The notes: generated by a model not told the origin, from the letters alone. DNA of 64,000 nt from UBA2421 sp002343075 (GCA_937982565.1 CALJLN010000011.1:1-64000), one strand, 5' to 3'; counted from the first letter of the stretch, positions 47,729-56,116 are shown. Numbers and translations are program-made.

Positions 47729-48757
47729 ATGGCTGAACCCCGCGAAAACATCACCACGCTTCCCGTAGAATCGCGCAGCAAGTTCGATCAGCGGGGGCGC
47801 GCGCGGCCCATGCTCTCGCGTGACGCTGATGCCATGTATTGGATGTGCCGCTATGTCGAGCGCGCCGAGCATGTGGCGCGACTCTTGATGATCAATGCCA
47901 GCACCTTGATCGACGTCGGCGACCTTGAAACCGATGCGCTCAACAAGCTTTGGCTATCGATCCTGCGCGTCTTTCGCATCGAGCACCCCCCGCCGAGCGA
48001 TCTGCCGCTGGCCGAGGCGATCAGCAGGTATATGACCTTTGAAATCGCCAATCCCAATTCAATCGTCTCATGCCTCACCCGCGCGCGGGAGAACGCGCGA
48101 TCCATCCGCGAAAATATCTCCGCGGAGATGTGGGAGGCGCTCAACAGCTCCTATCTATCCGTTCGCGCCGATGATGCCGTCGCCCGGTTCGATGAGAGCC
48201 GGGAGGACTTCTATCGCTCGGTGCTGGCGAGTTCGATGCTTTTTCAAGGCCTCACCAATCAAACCCTGCCGCACACCCAGCGGTGGCAGTTTGCACAGGT
48301 TGCGAAGTATTTTGAGCGCATCGATGTTACATCGCGCATTCTCGACACCCGATGGAGCCTGCTGGCCAGCGGTGAACTGACGATCGAGCCGCAACTTCGA
48401 AACATCCACTGGATGGGTGTGCTGCGAAGCTGCTGCTCGATCGAGACCTTTCGCAGGGAATACCCCGGCGAGATGGACCCGCTGCGCATCGCGCAGTTTC
48501 TGATTCTGCGGAACGATTTTCCGCGCAGCATTCGATTCTGCGTGGAGCAAGCCAGCGAATCACTGACAAGCCTGCGCACCATGACATCCCGGGCAATCGA
48601 CCCCGCCGAGCGCATCGTCGGCCGGCTCCTTGCGCAGCTCGATTACGCCGAGCTAGCCGAGGTGCTCAATGTGGGCATCAGCCGTTACCTGCAGAACATC
48701 CAGCACCAGATCAGCGAAGCAGCGACCGCGGTGCAGAAGGCGTATTTCCTTTATTGA
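47729..48757 (+). CDS. Alpha-E domain protein (COG2307)
   Basis: 342 residues, almost entirely alpha-helical. LSRDADAMYWMCRYVERAEH then VARLLMINASTLIDVG is the family's N-terminal signature; VTSRILDTRWSLL and FLILRNDFPRSIRFCVEQA follow. It always accompanies COG2308 ATP-grasp proteins and probably forms a complex with them. It lies 88 bp after the ATP-grasp gene; the transglutaminase start follows its stop by one base. Confidence 0.92.
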   Translation: MAEPRENITTLPVESRSKFDQRGRARPMLSRDADAMYWMCRYVERAEHVARLLMINASTLIDVGDLETDALNKLWLSILRVFRIEHPPPSDLPLAEAISRYMTFEIANPNSIVSCLTRARENARSIRENISAEMWEALNSSYLSVRADDAVARFDESREDFYRSVLASSMLFQGLTNQTLPHTQRWQFAQVAKYFERIDVTSRILDTRWSLLASGELTIEPQLRNIHWMGVLRSCCSIETFRREYPGEMDPLRIAQFLILRNDFPRSIRFCVEQASESLTSLRTMTSRAIDPAERIVGRLLAQLDYAELAEVLNVGISRYLQNIQHQISEAATAVQKAYFLY

Positions 48758-48758
48758 C

Positions 48759-49724
48759 ATGCTCTTACAGCTAACCCACACCACCGAATTGACCTACACC
48801 GACCTCATCAGCGAGTCGGTTGTCGAACTGCGTATGGCCCCCCGGCAGGAGAGCGATCAGCATCGGCTTTCGTTCAGCCTGGCCATCGGCCCGGCGACGG
48901 CGGTCAACAGCTACTTTGACTGGCTGGGCAATACCGTTCACGCGCTTTCAATCAGTGCATTTCATAAGCAGATTCGCATCGTTGCCAGCAGCGTCGTTGA
49001 GACTGATCGCCTCAAGGTGGAAGTCGAGCGGTTTAAGGACCAATGGCCGGGCAACTTTGTCGCTAATCAACAGCTATATGACTTCCTGCAGTTCGCCGGC
49101 CCCATCGTCAAGTCGCAGGCGTTGACGGATGTGGTGAAAGAACTCGGTGCCGAGCCGGGCATGAGCCAGGGAGAGCTGGCACTTCGGATGCTCCATTCGA
49201 TTGCCGAGAAGTTTGCGTATGTGAAGGGAGTGACGACGTCGGCAAGCTCGATCAACGAGATTCTTCGCCACGGGAGCGGAGTATGTCAGGATTTTGCTCA
49301 CCTGATGATTGGCATGGCGCGCTCAGTCGGCATTCCGGCGCGATATGTCAGCGGGCTCGTGCACCCCGACGCCGACCGATTCCGGGGATATACGCAAACT
49401 CATGCGTGGGTCGAGTTGCTCTTTCCGTCGGCAGGATGGGTGGGGTTTGATCCGACGAATAACTGCATCGTCGGGCCGAACTTTGTGAAAGTCGCCATCG
49501 GCAGGGACTATCGCGACGTGCCGCCGAACAAAGGCGTGTATCGAGGCAACGCGCAGGAAGACATCGATGTGAAGGTGCTGAGCAAAGAATTGAAACAAAT
49601 GCCCGGCGGGCTGGCCGGCGAGCGGTATCAGACCCTGTCCGTCGCCACCTTCAGCGACGCCGGCGGTCGAACCCCCTGGGACAGCGACGGCGGGCTGCAG
49701 CAACAGCAACAACAGCAGCAATAA
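48759..49724 (+). CDS. Transglutaminase-like cysteine protein with N-terminal beta region and poly-Gln tail
   Basis: 321 residues from ATG 48759, one base behind the alpha-E stop. The N-terminus LQLTHTTELTYTDLISESVVE is the bacterial transglutaminase N-domain. The catalytic triad is Cys176 (GVCQDFAHLMIGMARSVG), His215 (THAWVELLFP) and Asp231 (GFDPTNNCIVGP). The protein ends in eight glutamines encoded by CAG/CAA repeats, which is unusual. In the trio it is predicted to hydrolyse or transfer peptide amides made by the ATP-grasp partner. Confidence 0.93.
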   Translation: MLLQLTHTTELTYTDLISESVVELRMAPRQESDQHRLSFSLAIGPATAVNSYFDWLGNTVHALSISAFHKQIRIVASSVVETDRLKVEVERFKDQWPGNFVANQQLYDFLQFAGPIVKSQALTDVVKELGAEPGMSQGELALRMLHSIAEKFAYVKGVTTSASSINEILRHGSGVCQDFAHLMIGMARSVGIPARYVSGLVHPDADRFRGYTQTHAWVELLFPSAGWVGFDPTNNCIVGPNFVKVAIGRDYRDVPPNKGVYRGNAQEDIDVKVLSKELKQMPGGLAGERYQTLSVATFSDAGGRTPWDSDGGLQQQQQQQQ

Positions 49725-49822
49725 CCCGATTGCCAAGCCCGCGCAAAACTCTTGCCACCGGCGATACTCACTCGCTAAGCACCTTATTTACACATACTTA
49801 CGGATTCTAGAAATATTTCATA

Positions 49823-49850
49823 TTGACATCCGTAATCAAAATGATATCAC
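49823..49850 (+). promoter_or_regulatory. Candidate promoter of the SPFH gene
   Basis: TTGACA at 49823 and TATCAC at 49845 are 16 bp apart, in an AT-rich stretch 32 bp before the start codon. The -10 overlaps a perfect 8-bp palindrome, TGATATCA, with a half copy (TTTGATAA) after it, a possible operator for the downstream ribbon-helix-helix protein. Confidence 0.45.
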
Positions 49851-49881
49851 TTTGATAACTCTTGAAGGCAAAGGAGCCACC

Positions 49882-50751
49882 ATGATTCGGGAAAGTGAGC
49901 GGAAAACAGTTCAGGGCATTGCTGCACTCTTGCTGTTTGTGCTGGTGATCGGGTTGATTGTCTGGTTGTTTTACATCGGCGCGCGGACCAACAACCCGTG
50001 GGTCATCGGGACGGCGGTTGTGCTGGCGGTGCTCGACTTTGTTGCGTTTGGCGGATTGTTCATCGTTAACCCCAATGAAGCAAAGGTGTTACAGCTTTTC
50101 GGGAAGTATGCCGGCACCGCCAAGCAGCCGGGCCTGCGCTGGGCCAACCCGTTTCTGACCAAGCAGAAGATCAGCCAGCGCATTCGCAATTTCGAAAGCA
50201 GCAAGCTCAAGGTGAACGACAGCCACGGCAGCCCGATCGAGATAGCCTCGGTCGTCGTCTGGCGCGTCGTCGATACCGCCGAAGCCGCTTTTGAAGTGGA
50301 CGACTATCAGAATTATGTCACAGTGCAGTCTGAGTCGGCGTTGCGCAACCTCGCGACGCAATACCCCTATGACGACCACGACTCCGGCGAACGAAGCCTG
50401 CGCGGCAACACGCTCGAGATCGCCGAGCAGCTCAAGCGCGAGATCCAGGATCGATTGAGCAAGGCCGGCGTGGAAGTTCTGGAGGCGCGCATCAGCCACC
50501 TCGCCTACGCCCAGGAAATCGCGGCGGCCATGCTCCGGCGGCAACAGGCCAGTGCCATCGTTGCGGCGCGCCAGCAGATCGTTGAAGGCGCGGTCGGCAT
50601 GGTGGAAATGGCGCTGGAACAGCTCGCGCAGAAGAAAGTCGTGGAGTTCGACGGCGATCGCAAGGCCGCGATGGTCAGCAACTTACTCGTCGTCCTTTGC
50701 GGCGAACATGATGTGCAGCCCGTGGTGAACACAGGCACGATTTATCAATAG
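49882..50751 (+). CDS. SPFH/band-7 domain membrane protein
   Basis: 289 residues from ATG 49882, AAGGAG 7 bases before it. Two transmembrane helices (GIAALLLFVLVIGLIVWLFY and VIGTAVVLAVLDFVAFGGLF) are followed by a band-7 domain (NPNEAKVLQLFGKYAGTAKQ, ASVVVWRVVDTAEAAFEVDD, ISHLAYAQEIAAAMLRRQQA). It should sit in the membrane as an oligomeric ring or microdomain scaffold. The C-terminal VVEFDGDRKAAMVSNLLVVL is typical of the subgroup that neighbours an Arc-type ribbon-helix-helix gene, as here. Confidence 0.93.
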   Translation: MIRESERKTVQGIAALLLFVLVIGLIVWLFYIGARTNNPWVIGTAVVLAVLDFVAFGGLFIVNPNEAKVLQLFGKYAGTAKQPGLRWANPFLTKQKISQRIRNFESSKLKVNDSHGSPIEIASVVVWRVVDTAEAAFEVDDYQNYVTVQSESALRNLATQYPYDDHDSGERSLRGNTLEIAEQLKREIQDRLSKAGVEVLEARISHLAYAQEIAAAMLRRQQASAIVAARQQIVEGAVGMVEMALEQLAQKKVVEFDGDRKAAMVSNLLVVLCGEHDVQPVVNTGTIYQ

Positions 50752-50756
50752 GAGGC

Positions 50757-50862
50757 AGGGGGCAGTGCGCAGCAGGCAGAGGGCAGAAGGCAGTGATGTA
50801 GTCTCCGCCCCCTGCCGACCGCCGACTGCCCCCTGCCGACTGCCCACTGCCCACTGCCCACT
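50757..50862. repeat. Inverted array of CTGCC heptamers
   Basis: Seven-base units of the form CTGCCCA/CTGCCGA run on the right side (50812-50860), and the reverse form GGCAG-GG/GGCAGAA on the left (50757-50793). The two arms can pair into a long imperfect hairpin between the SPFH and RHH genes. Such repeats are mobile-looking intergenic elements; here they could act as attenuator or terminator. Confidence 0.7.
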
Positions 50863-50868
50863 TAGAAG

Positions 50869-51072
50869 ATGCCTGAGCGCAAAGCATTTCTTCTTCGCAT
50901 CGACCCGGCCATTCTGGACGCGATCCAGAAGTGGGCCGATGACGATCTGCGCAGCATGAATGGGCAGATCGAGTTTCTTCTGCGCCAGGCATTGATCGAC
51001 CGCAGGCGCATCAAAACAGCCGCGCCGACGAATGAACCGCTCGCGTCTGAGCCTCCGCCGACGATAGACTAA
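50869..51072 (+). CDS. Ribbon-helix-helix (Arc-type) protein
   Basis: 67 residues: MPERKAFLLRIDPAILDAIQ KWADDDLRSMNGQIEFLLRQ is split here into KAFLLRIDPAILDAI and DLRSMNGQIEFLLRQAL, the beta strand and two helices of an Arc/MetJ fold. The Pro/Ala-rich tail has no motif. Linked by position to the SPFH gene upstream, probably co-transcribed across the repeat; it may regulate the SPFH promoter, which carries a small palindrome. No toxin gene adjoins it. Confidence 0.82.
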   Translation: MPERKAFLLRIDPAILDAIQKWADDDLRSMNGQIEFLLRQALIDRRRIKTAAPTNEPLASEPPPTID

Positions 51073-51081
51073 CCCGCCGAA

Positions 51082-52074
51082 GTGATTCTCCGCCGACTGA
51101 TCATCCTCGTCTTGCCCGTACTTCTAGTCGTTCAGTTCACCGGGGGCTGTACGAAGACGACCGCCGGGCCGGGTAGTCTCGCGATTCGCCCGGCTGCGAT
51201 GACTGTGGCGGTGGAGTGGCGCTTTGAAATCGAATCGTCGCCTGGCACCGAACGAGTTACATTCATCTGCACCCTCCCGCAAACCATCACCAATCGACAG
51301 CGTGTGCGGCGACTCACATTCAACCCCCAGCCGACGATGCGATTCAGCGAAGGTGGCAACGAATACGCCCGCTACGACCTGTCATGTCCACCGCGGCGAT
51401 CGAAAATCAACATCGCTGCCGAGCTTGAGCTTGCTCGTTGCGACATGGAAACCCTTTCCGCCCGCCCCGCCGAGACGGATTGGGGCGATAGCGGCGCGCT
51501 CAGCGATTACCTCTCAGCCGAGCGGATGATCGAATCGGATGCGCCGGCAGTCCGGCAGATCGCAGCGGCCGTGCCTGAAGGCCCGGCGATCGCGACGGTA
51601 AAGGCCATTTTTGAGACCACGCTCGCGCACCTGCAAAAATCAGAATACATGACAGACGACCGCGGTGCCGCGGGCGCGCTGGCGGCGGGTCGGGGCGATT
51701 GTTCTGAGTTCAGCGATCTTTTTGTGGCACTCTGCCGGGCTCGCGGCATTCCGGCGTTTGTGAATGAAGGGTTTATCATCACGCCCGTGAAGCCCGGCGA
51801 CACGCCGAAGCACGCATGGGCAGAGGCCTATCTGGCTGGCCTCGGCTGGGTGCCGTTCGACCCATTCCACGCCGCATGGCAGTCGGCCCGATTTGAAGCG
51901 ATGTCGCCCACGCGCATCATCCTCAGCAGACGCCGCAATGATCCGGTTTTGCAGAACTATCACCACTGGTTTTATCAATACTGGGGTGATCCGATCAGGG
52001 TGCACGACGCATTCATTGTAAGAAGCGCGCGGCCGACCGCCGCATCCGTCAGCCGACCTGCCGTCGCTCGGTGA
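51082..52074 (+). CDS. Transglutaminase-like lipoprotein
   Basis: 330 residues from GTG 51082. A lipoprotein signal (LRRLIILVLPVLLVVQFTGGC) ends in the lipobox TGGC. After a beta-rich domain the catalytic core has Cys207 (GRGDCSEFSDLFVALCRARG), His244 (KHAWAEAYLAGLGW) and Asp260 (PFDPFHAAW), so it should be active outside the membrane. It begins 9 bp after the RHH gene and may share its transcript. Its 3' end overlaps the convergent VOC gene by 26 bp. Confidence 0.88.
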   Translation: MILRRLIILVLPVLLVVQFTGGCTKTTAGPGSLAIRPAAMTVAVEWRFEIESSPGTERVTFICTLPQTITNRQRVRRLTFNPQPTMRFSEGGNEYARYDLSCPPRRSKINIAAELELARCDMETLSARPAETDWGDSGALSDYLSAERMIESDAPAVRQIAAAVPEGPAIATVKAIFETTLAHLQKSEYMTDDRGAAGALAAGRGDCSEFSDLFVALCRARGIPAFVNEGFIITPVKPGDTPKHAWAEAYLAGLGWVPFDPFHAAWQSARFEAMSPTRIILSRRRNDPVLQNYHHWFYQYWGDPIRVHDAFIVRSARPTAASVSRPAVAR

Positions 52075-52507
52075 TTTCCACCCAGTTCCCGCTAGGGTCT
52101 TGCAATACAAGGCTCTCCTGCCCCGGCGCAAGCCCCCGCTGGCGGGTATACGGCATCTCGCGATCGATCATCGCCTGTTCTGTAACCCGCAGCGATTGCA
52201 CCTCGATCTGCACCGGCCGCAGATCATCGCGATGAAAAATCGGCTCGCGAATCGTAAAACTCAGGTCGACATTCTCTGCGTGGTAGATCAACACGGAGAA
52301 ATTCGTCTCCACCGAAACATCGTTAGCGCGAGCGAAACCCAACACCGTGACGTAAAACTCATCCATCTCCTTCTCGCGCCCGGCCACCGCATGCGACACC
52401 GAATCGTTGATGGCGATTACCCGCACGGGCAAAGGCTCAGGCATCTTGGGCCGACGATCGGGCTTGGGATCAAAATCGGGGTTGGAGGGTTCAAGTTCCA
52501 TGTTCAC
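52049..52507 (-). CDS. VOC (glyoxalase/dioxygenase fold) protein
   Basis: 152 residues. One VOC module: VAGREKEMDEFYVTVLGFAR, VLIYHAENVDLSFTIREPIF, and ESLVLQDPSGNWVEITERRQ, the last being the typical metal-Glu strand. The first ~30 residues are Pro/Asp-rich and unlike the family. The substrate is unknown; glyoxalase I, fosfomycin-type resistance and dioxygenase activities all use this fold. It is divergent from the retropepsin-like gene with a palindrome between them. Confidence 0.82.
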   Translation of the reverse strand: MNMELEPSNPDFDPKPDRRPKMPEPLPVRVIAINDSVSHAVAGREKEMDEFYVTVLGFARANDVSVETNFSVLIYHAENVDLSFTIREPIFHRDDLRPVQIEVQSLRVTEQAMIDREMPYTRQRGLAPGQESLVLQDPSGNWVEITERRQVG

Positions 52508-52508
52508 A

Positions 52509-52523
52509 ACAGTATATTACTGT
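52509..52523. promoter_or_regulatory. Inverted repeat operator candidate
   Basis: ACAGTA-TAT-TACTGT, perfect 6-bp half sites, in the 40-bp gap between the divergent VOC and aspartic-protease genes. It could be the operator of a dimeric regulator such as the RHH protein at 52913. Confidence 0.4.
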
Positions 52524-52547
52524 CAACTTGAACCTTGGTGAAAAAAC

Positions 52548-52916
52548 ATGGGAACTTTCAGAGTAGGCTGTCGAATCGAGAATGTTGGTGATCGCACACG
52601 CGGCGCAAGAATCGCAGGCGTTCTGGTCGACACCGGTAGCGAGCGCACATGGATTGCTGAAGAGACGCTGCAGCGCATCGGCGTTGCAGAAGAGAAGAAG
52701 GATGTTCCGTTTATCATGGCAAACGGCCAACAAGTTACCCGGTCAATGGGATTTGCGGTGATTCGCGTCGATCAGTTTTTCACGGTCGACGAGGTGGTGT
52801 TTGCGCGCAAAGGCGACCTCGCCCTGCTCGGGGCCAGAACTCTGGAAGGACTGAACTTGCTAGTTGATTCGACACGAAAAAAACTCGTCGGCGCCGGGCC
52901 CCAACCGGCGGCTTAA
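52548..52916 (+). CDS. Retropepsin-like aspartic protease family protein (clan AA)
   Basis: 122 residues, one retropepsin-like domain. The active-site motif is LVDTGSERTWI (Asp-Thr-Gly), preceded by RIAGV, and the flap-side sequence is PFIMANGQQVTRSMGFAVIR; ALLGARTLEGLNLLVDSTRK is the family C-terminal motif. It has no signal peptide. Two such monomers would dimerise to make an active site, or the protein may be inactive. It is convergent with a small RHH gene, overlapping it by four bases. Confidence 0.8.
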   Translation: MGTFRVGCRIENVGDRTRGARIAGVLVDTGSERTWIAEETLQRIGVAEEKKDVPFIMANGQQVTRSMGFAVIRVDQFFTVDEVVFARKGDLALLGARTLEGLNLLVDSTRKKLVGAGPQPAA

Positions 52917-53131
52917 GCTGGCCGCCGGGGCGCCGGCGTCGCGGCGGATTCCCATTCTTCCAATGCTTGCAAGTCCCGTGAATGATCGCTTGCTGCGCCA
53001 TCGGTTACGCTTCTAAGTGCTTCTTGACGTAACTTGGCGCGAATGGCTTCGATCACCCACTCGGTTCGATTCCTCTTTGGAATCGCTTCGTCGAGGTCCT
53101 TCGATAGTCGAACGCTTATCAATTCGCTCAT
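52913..53131 (-). CDS. Ribbon-helix-helix (CopG-type) protein
   Basis: 72 residues from ATG 53131, which follows AAAGAGGATCTTGT. MSELISVRLSKDLDEAI, NRTEWVIEAIRAKLRQEAL is the RHH fold of antitoxin-type regulators; a charged tail follows. The overlapping convergent gene is a retropepsin-like protein and the upstream same-strand gene is polA (38-bp gap), so no classical toxin partner adjoins it. A role in regulating the palindrome at 52509 is possible. Confidence 0.75.
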   Translation of the reverse strand: MSELISVRLSKDLDEAIPKRNRTEWVIEAIRAKLRQEALRSVTDGAASDHSRDLQALEEWESAATPAPRRPA

Positions 53132-53169
53132 ACAAGATCCTCTTTCATGCAAACTGAATGACGTAACCA

Positions 53170-55974
53170 TTATTTCCCCTCCTGCCAGTTCATTCCATGC
53201 CCAATATCCACCCGAACTGGCACGCGCAGCGGGATGGCGTTGATCATCTCTGATTTGATCAGTTCCGAATCGGATTCGACTGACTCAATCGGCGTTTCGA
53301 ACACCAGTTCGTCATGAACCTGCAGGAGCATTTTGCTCGGGCGATTTTCGCTCTTCAGTTTGCGATGGATGTTGCGCATCGCCACCTTGATCAGGTCGGC
53401 TGCCGAGCCTTGAACGACGCTGTTGATGGCTGCCCGCTCGGCGGCGTTGCGCAGGGCGATCACGCCGGAGTGAATATCGGCCAGCGGGCGCCGGCGGCCG
53501 AGGATGGTTTCGACGTAGCCGTCGCCGCGAGCCTTTTCCACGCATTCGCGCATGAACTTTTCGATTCCCGGAAATCGCTGGTTGTAAGCCCGAATCAGCT
53601 CCGCGGCGGCGGGAACCGTCAGCCCGTCAATCCGCCGCGCCAGCCCGGCGGCGGTGATGCCGTAAATAATGCCGAAATTCACCACCTTCGCCTGCGACCG
53701 CTGCTCCTTGGTCACCGCCGACTTATCCACCCCAAACACCTCCGCCGCCACGGCGGCGTGGACGTCTTCATCGTTCTCGAATGCATTCACCAGCGCCGGT
53801 TCGAGCGTGAAGTGGGCCAGCACACGCAGCTCAATCTGCGAATAATCGGCGACGATCAATTCATGCCCCGGCTCCCCTGCCACAAATGCCAGCCGGATCG
53901 CCCGACCCTCCTCCGTTCGAATCGGAATGTTCTGCAAGTTCGGATCGCTCATGCTCAGCCTGCCCGTGGCTGCGCCAGTCATATGAAAACTGCCGTGAAC
54001 TCGACCCGTCCGGCGGTTGATATTTTCAGGCAACTCATCGAGGTAGGTATTGCGCAGCTTAACCAACTGTCGATACTCAAGAATCAACTTCGGCACCACA
54101 TGAATGCCGGCGAGATTTTCCAGCACCTGCACATCGGTGCTGAAGCCCGTCTTGGTCTTCTTGCCGCGTGGAAGGTCGAGCTTCTCGAAAAGCACCACCG
54201 CCAGTTGCTTAGGCGAATCAATGTTAAAATCAGTCCCCGCGGCGCGGTGAATCTGGCCCTCAAGCTCTGCAATGCGGGCTCCCAGCTTTTTCGACTGTTC
54301 CTGCAGCATGGCCGGGTCGATCGCCACGCCGTTGAACTCCATCTCCGCCAGCACCTCGATCAGCGGCGTTTCCAGTTCGTCGGCCAACTTGCGAAGCGTG
54401 GGAACCGCATCCAGGCGCGGGCTGAGCAACTCGTACAGCCGCCAGGCAATGTCGGCATCTTCCGACGCGTACCGCGCCACCTGCTGCAGATCGACTTTCT
54501 CCATCGAGATCGATTTAGCGCCCTTGCCGATGATGTCGCTGGTGGGAATCTTCTGAAACTGCAGCAGGTCGCGCGCCAGGTTATCGATGCCGTAACTGCT
54601 CCGGCCGGCATCAAGCAGGAACGCGGCCATCATCGTGTCGAGCCGGATGCCGCGCAGGTTCACGCCCGCGCAGCGCATCGCCAGCAGATCGTACTTGATG
54701 TTGTGGCCGACTTTTCCGATCGATTCGTCTTCCAGAATCGGCTTCAGCGCCGGCAGCACCACCTCCGGCGGGAGAAATGTCGCGCCCGCAGGGCCGCGAA
54801 TGGGGATGTAATAGCCGCTGCCGGGCTTCCAACTGAAGCTCAGCCCGATCACGTCCGATCGCATCGCGCCCAGGTCATTCGTCTCCGTATCGAACGCAAA
54901 GCACGGCTGCTTTTTCAGTTGCGCCACGAAGCAAAAGAAATCATCCTTCTCGGTGATGAGCCGGTAATCGCAATCGTGGCTGGTTTGCAACGCGTTGGCT
55001 GGCGTTGGCGTGCCGCCTTCGACCGCATCAAACAACCCGCCAAACCCGCCGGCGGTCGCCGGTGTGCCGGCAGGCGGCGCTTTTGCCGCGTCGTCCGGCC
55101 CCCCCTCCCCGCCGTTCTGCCCGATCAGTTTCTTCTCCAGCGACCAGAACCCCAGCTCGCGCAGCAACGGCCGCAGCCGCGGCGCGTCGTATCCCGTGAA
55201 CTTGCACTGCTCGATGCTCCACTCGAACGGCACATCGCGCTTCAGCGTCACCAGTTGCCGCGAAATCGGCAGCTTATCGGCGTGCGCGGTGAAGTTCTCG
55301 CGCATCTTCGGCGTCATCTCGTCGATGTGCTGCAGAATCGCCTCAACGCTGCCGTACTTGTTCAGCAGCTTGACTGCCGTCATCTCGCCCACGCCGGGGA
55401 TGCCCGGCACGTTGTCGATCTTGTCGCCCATGAGCGTCTGCACATCGACGGCCTGTTCAGGCCCGTAGCCGAGCTTCTCGCGCATCCGCGCAACATCCAT
55501 CAGCTCGTTCGACTGCACGTCGTACATGCGAATGCAATCGTTGAGCAACTGCCGCAGGTCCTTGTCTTTGCTGACTAAGTAAACATCAAACCCCTGCGTG
55601 CAGAGGGTCGACGCCATGGTGGCGATCAGGTCGTCGGCCTCAAACCCCGGCTTTTCAAAAATCGGCACGCCGGCGGCGCGCACCACTTCCATGATTCGCT
55701 TCTCCTGCGGAAAAAAATCATCCGGCGGCGGCTCGCGGTTGCTTTTGTAAGCCGGGTAAATCGCCTTGCGAAAGACGGTTTCATCGCCGTGATCGATCAC
55801 CACCGCCAGATAATCCGGCCGCCGCTGCTCGGCCAGGTTGAGCATCATCTGCGTGAAGACAAATGTCGCCTTCGTCGGCTCACCGGTGGGCGAGGTGAGA
55901 TCGCGAAACGGCGCGAAGTAGCTGCGAAAAATGTGGGCATGCCCGTCAATGATGTAGAAGCTTTTGTTTGCCAT
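53170..55974 (-). CDS. polA: DNA polymerase I
   Basis: 934 residues from ATG 55974 (MANKSFYIIDGHAHIFRSYF). Three domains are intact: 5'-3' flap exonuclease (~1-290, VIDHGDETVFRKAIYPAYKS, FEADDLIATM); 3'-5' proofreading exonuclease (~350-540) with Asp362 and Glu364 in FDTETNDLG; and the polymerase (~560-934) with motif A Asp710 (VADYSQIELRVLAHF), the O-helix AKVVNFGIIYGITAAGL and motif C near LLQVHDELVFETP. The linker at ~300-340 is Pro/Gly/Ala-rich. DNA repair and Okazaki-fragment processing. The gene cassette-like ORFs lie upstream and read towards it. A longer frame to 56004 is unlikely. Confidence 0.97.
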   Translation of the reverse strand: MANKSFYIIDGHAHIFRSYFAPFRDLTSPTGEPTKATFVFTQMMLNLAEQRRPDYLAVVIDHGDETVFRKAIYPAYKSNREPPPDDFFPQEKRIMEVVRAAGVPIFEKPGFEADDLIATMASTLCTQGFDVYLVSKDKDLRQLLNDCIRMYDVQSNELMDVARMREKLGYGPEQAVDVQTLMGDKIDNVPGIPGVGEMTAVKLLNKYGSVEAILQHIDEMTPKMRENFTAHADKLPISRQLVTLKRDVPFEWSIEQCKFTGYDAPRLRPLLRELGFWSLEKKLIGQNGGEGGPDDAAKAPPAGTPATAGGFGGLFDAVEGGTPTPANALQTSHDCDYRLITEKDDFFCFVAQLKKQPCFAFDTETNDLGAMRSDVIGLSFSWKPGSGYYIPIRGPAGATFLPPEVVLPALKPILEDESIGKVGHNIKYDLLAMRCAGVNLRGIRLDTMMAAFLLDAGRSSYGIDNLARDLLQFQKIPTSDIIGKGAKSISMEKVDLQQVARYASEDADIAWRLYELLSPRLDAVPTLRKLADELETPLIEVLAEMEFNGVAIDPAMLQEQSKKLGARIAELEGQIHRAAGTDFNIDSPKQLAVVLFEKLDLPRGKKTKTGFSTDVQVLENLAGIHVVPKLILEYRQLVKLRNTYLDELPENINRRTGRVHGSFHMTGAATGRLSMSDPNLQNIPIRTEEGRAIRLAFVAGEPGHELIVADYSQIELRVLAHFTLEPALVNAFENDEDVHAAVAAEVFGVDKSAVTKEQRSQAKVVNFGIIYGITAAGLARRIDGLTVPAAAELIRAYNQRFPGIEKFMRECVEKARGDGYVETILGRRRPLADIHSGVIALRNAAERAAINSVVQGSAADLIKVAMRNIHRKLKSENRPSKMLLQVHDELVFETPIESVESDSELIKSEMINAIPLRVPVRVDIGHGMNWQEGK

Positions 55975-56116
55975 CGCAGCGCGGGATTGTATCCCCAATC
56001 GCACGATGCGCCGCGCGGGTTGTCACAACAAACGAAGTGCCTGCATACGTTGCTGGTGTCGTCCTTCGCTCGACAGGTACGACGCCGGGCTTCCGAGAAG
56101 TGCAGCCAGCCGGGCG

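Noticed and set aside
50757..50862. CRISPR array
   Set aside because: The units are 7 bp, directly contiguous and without spacers; no cas gene is present in the window.
52509..52523. LexA (SOS) box upstream of the retropepsin-like gene
   Set aside because: The half sites are in the order ACAGTA..TACTGT, the reverse of CTGT..ACAG, so it is not a typical LexA box; kept only as an unnamed operator candidate.
52913..53131. Classical toxin-antitoxin pair with the RHH gene
   Set aside because: The neighbours are polA and a retropepsin-like gene; no RelE, PIN or MazF-type toxin adjoins it.
53314..55578. A 754-residue open frame on the plus strand opposite polA
   Set aside because: It lies wholly antisense to an intact polA with all catalytic motifs; the product is His/Gln/Arg-rich with no domain, as expected from antisense reading of GC-rich DNA.
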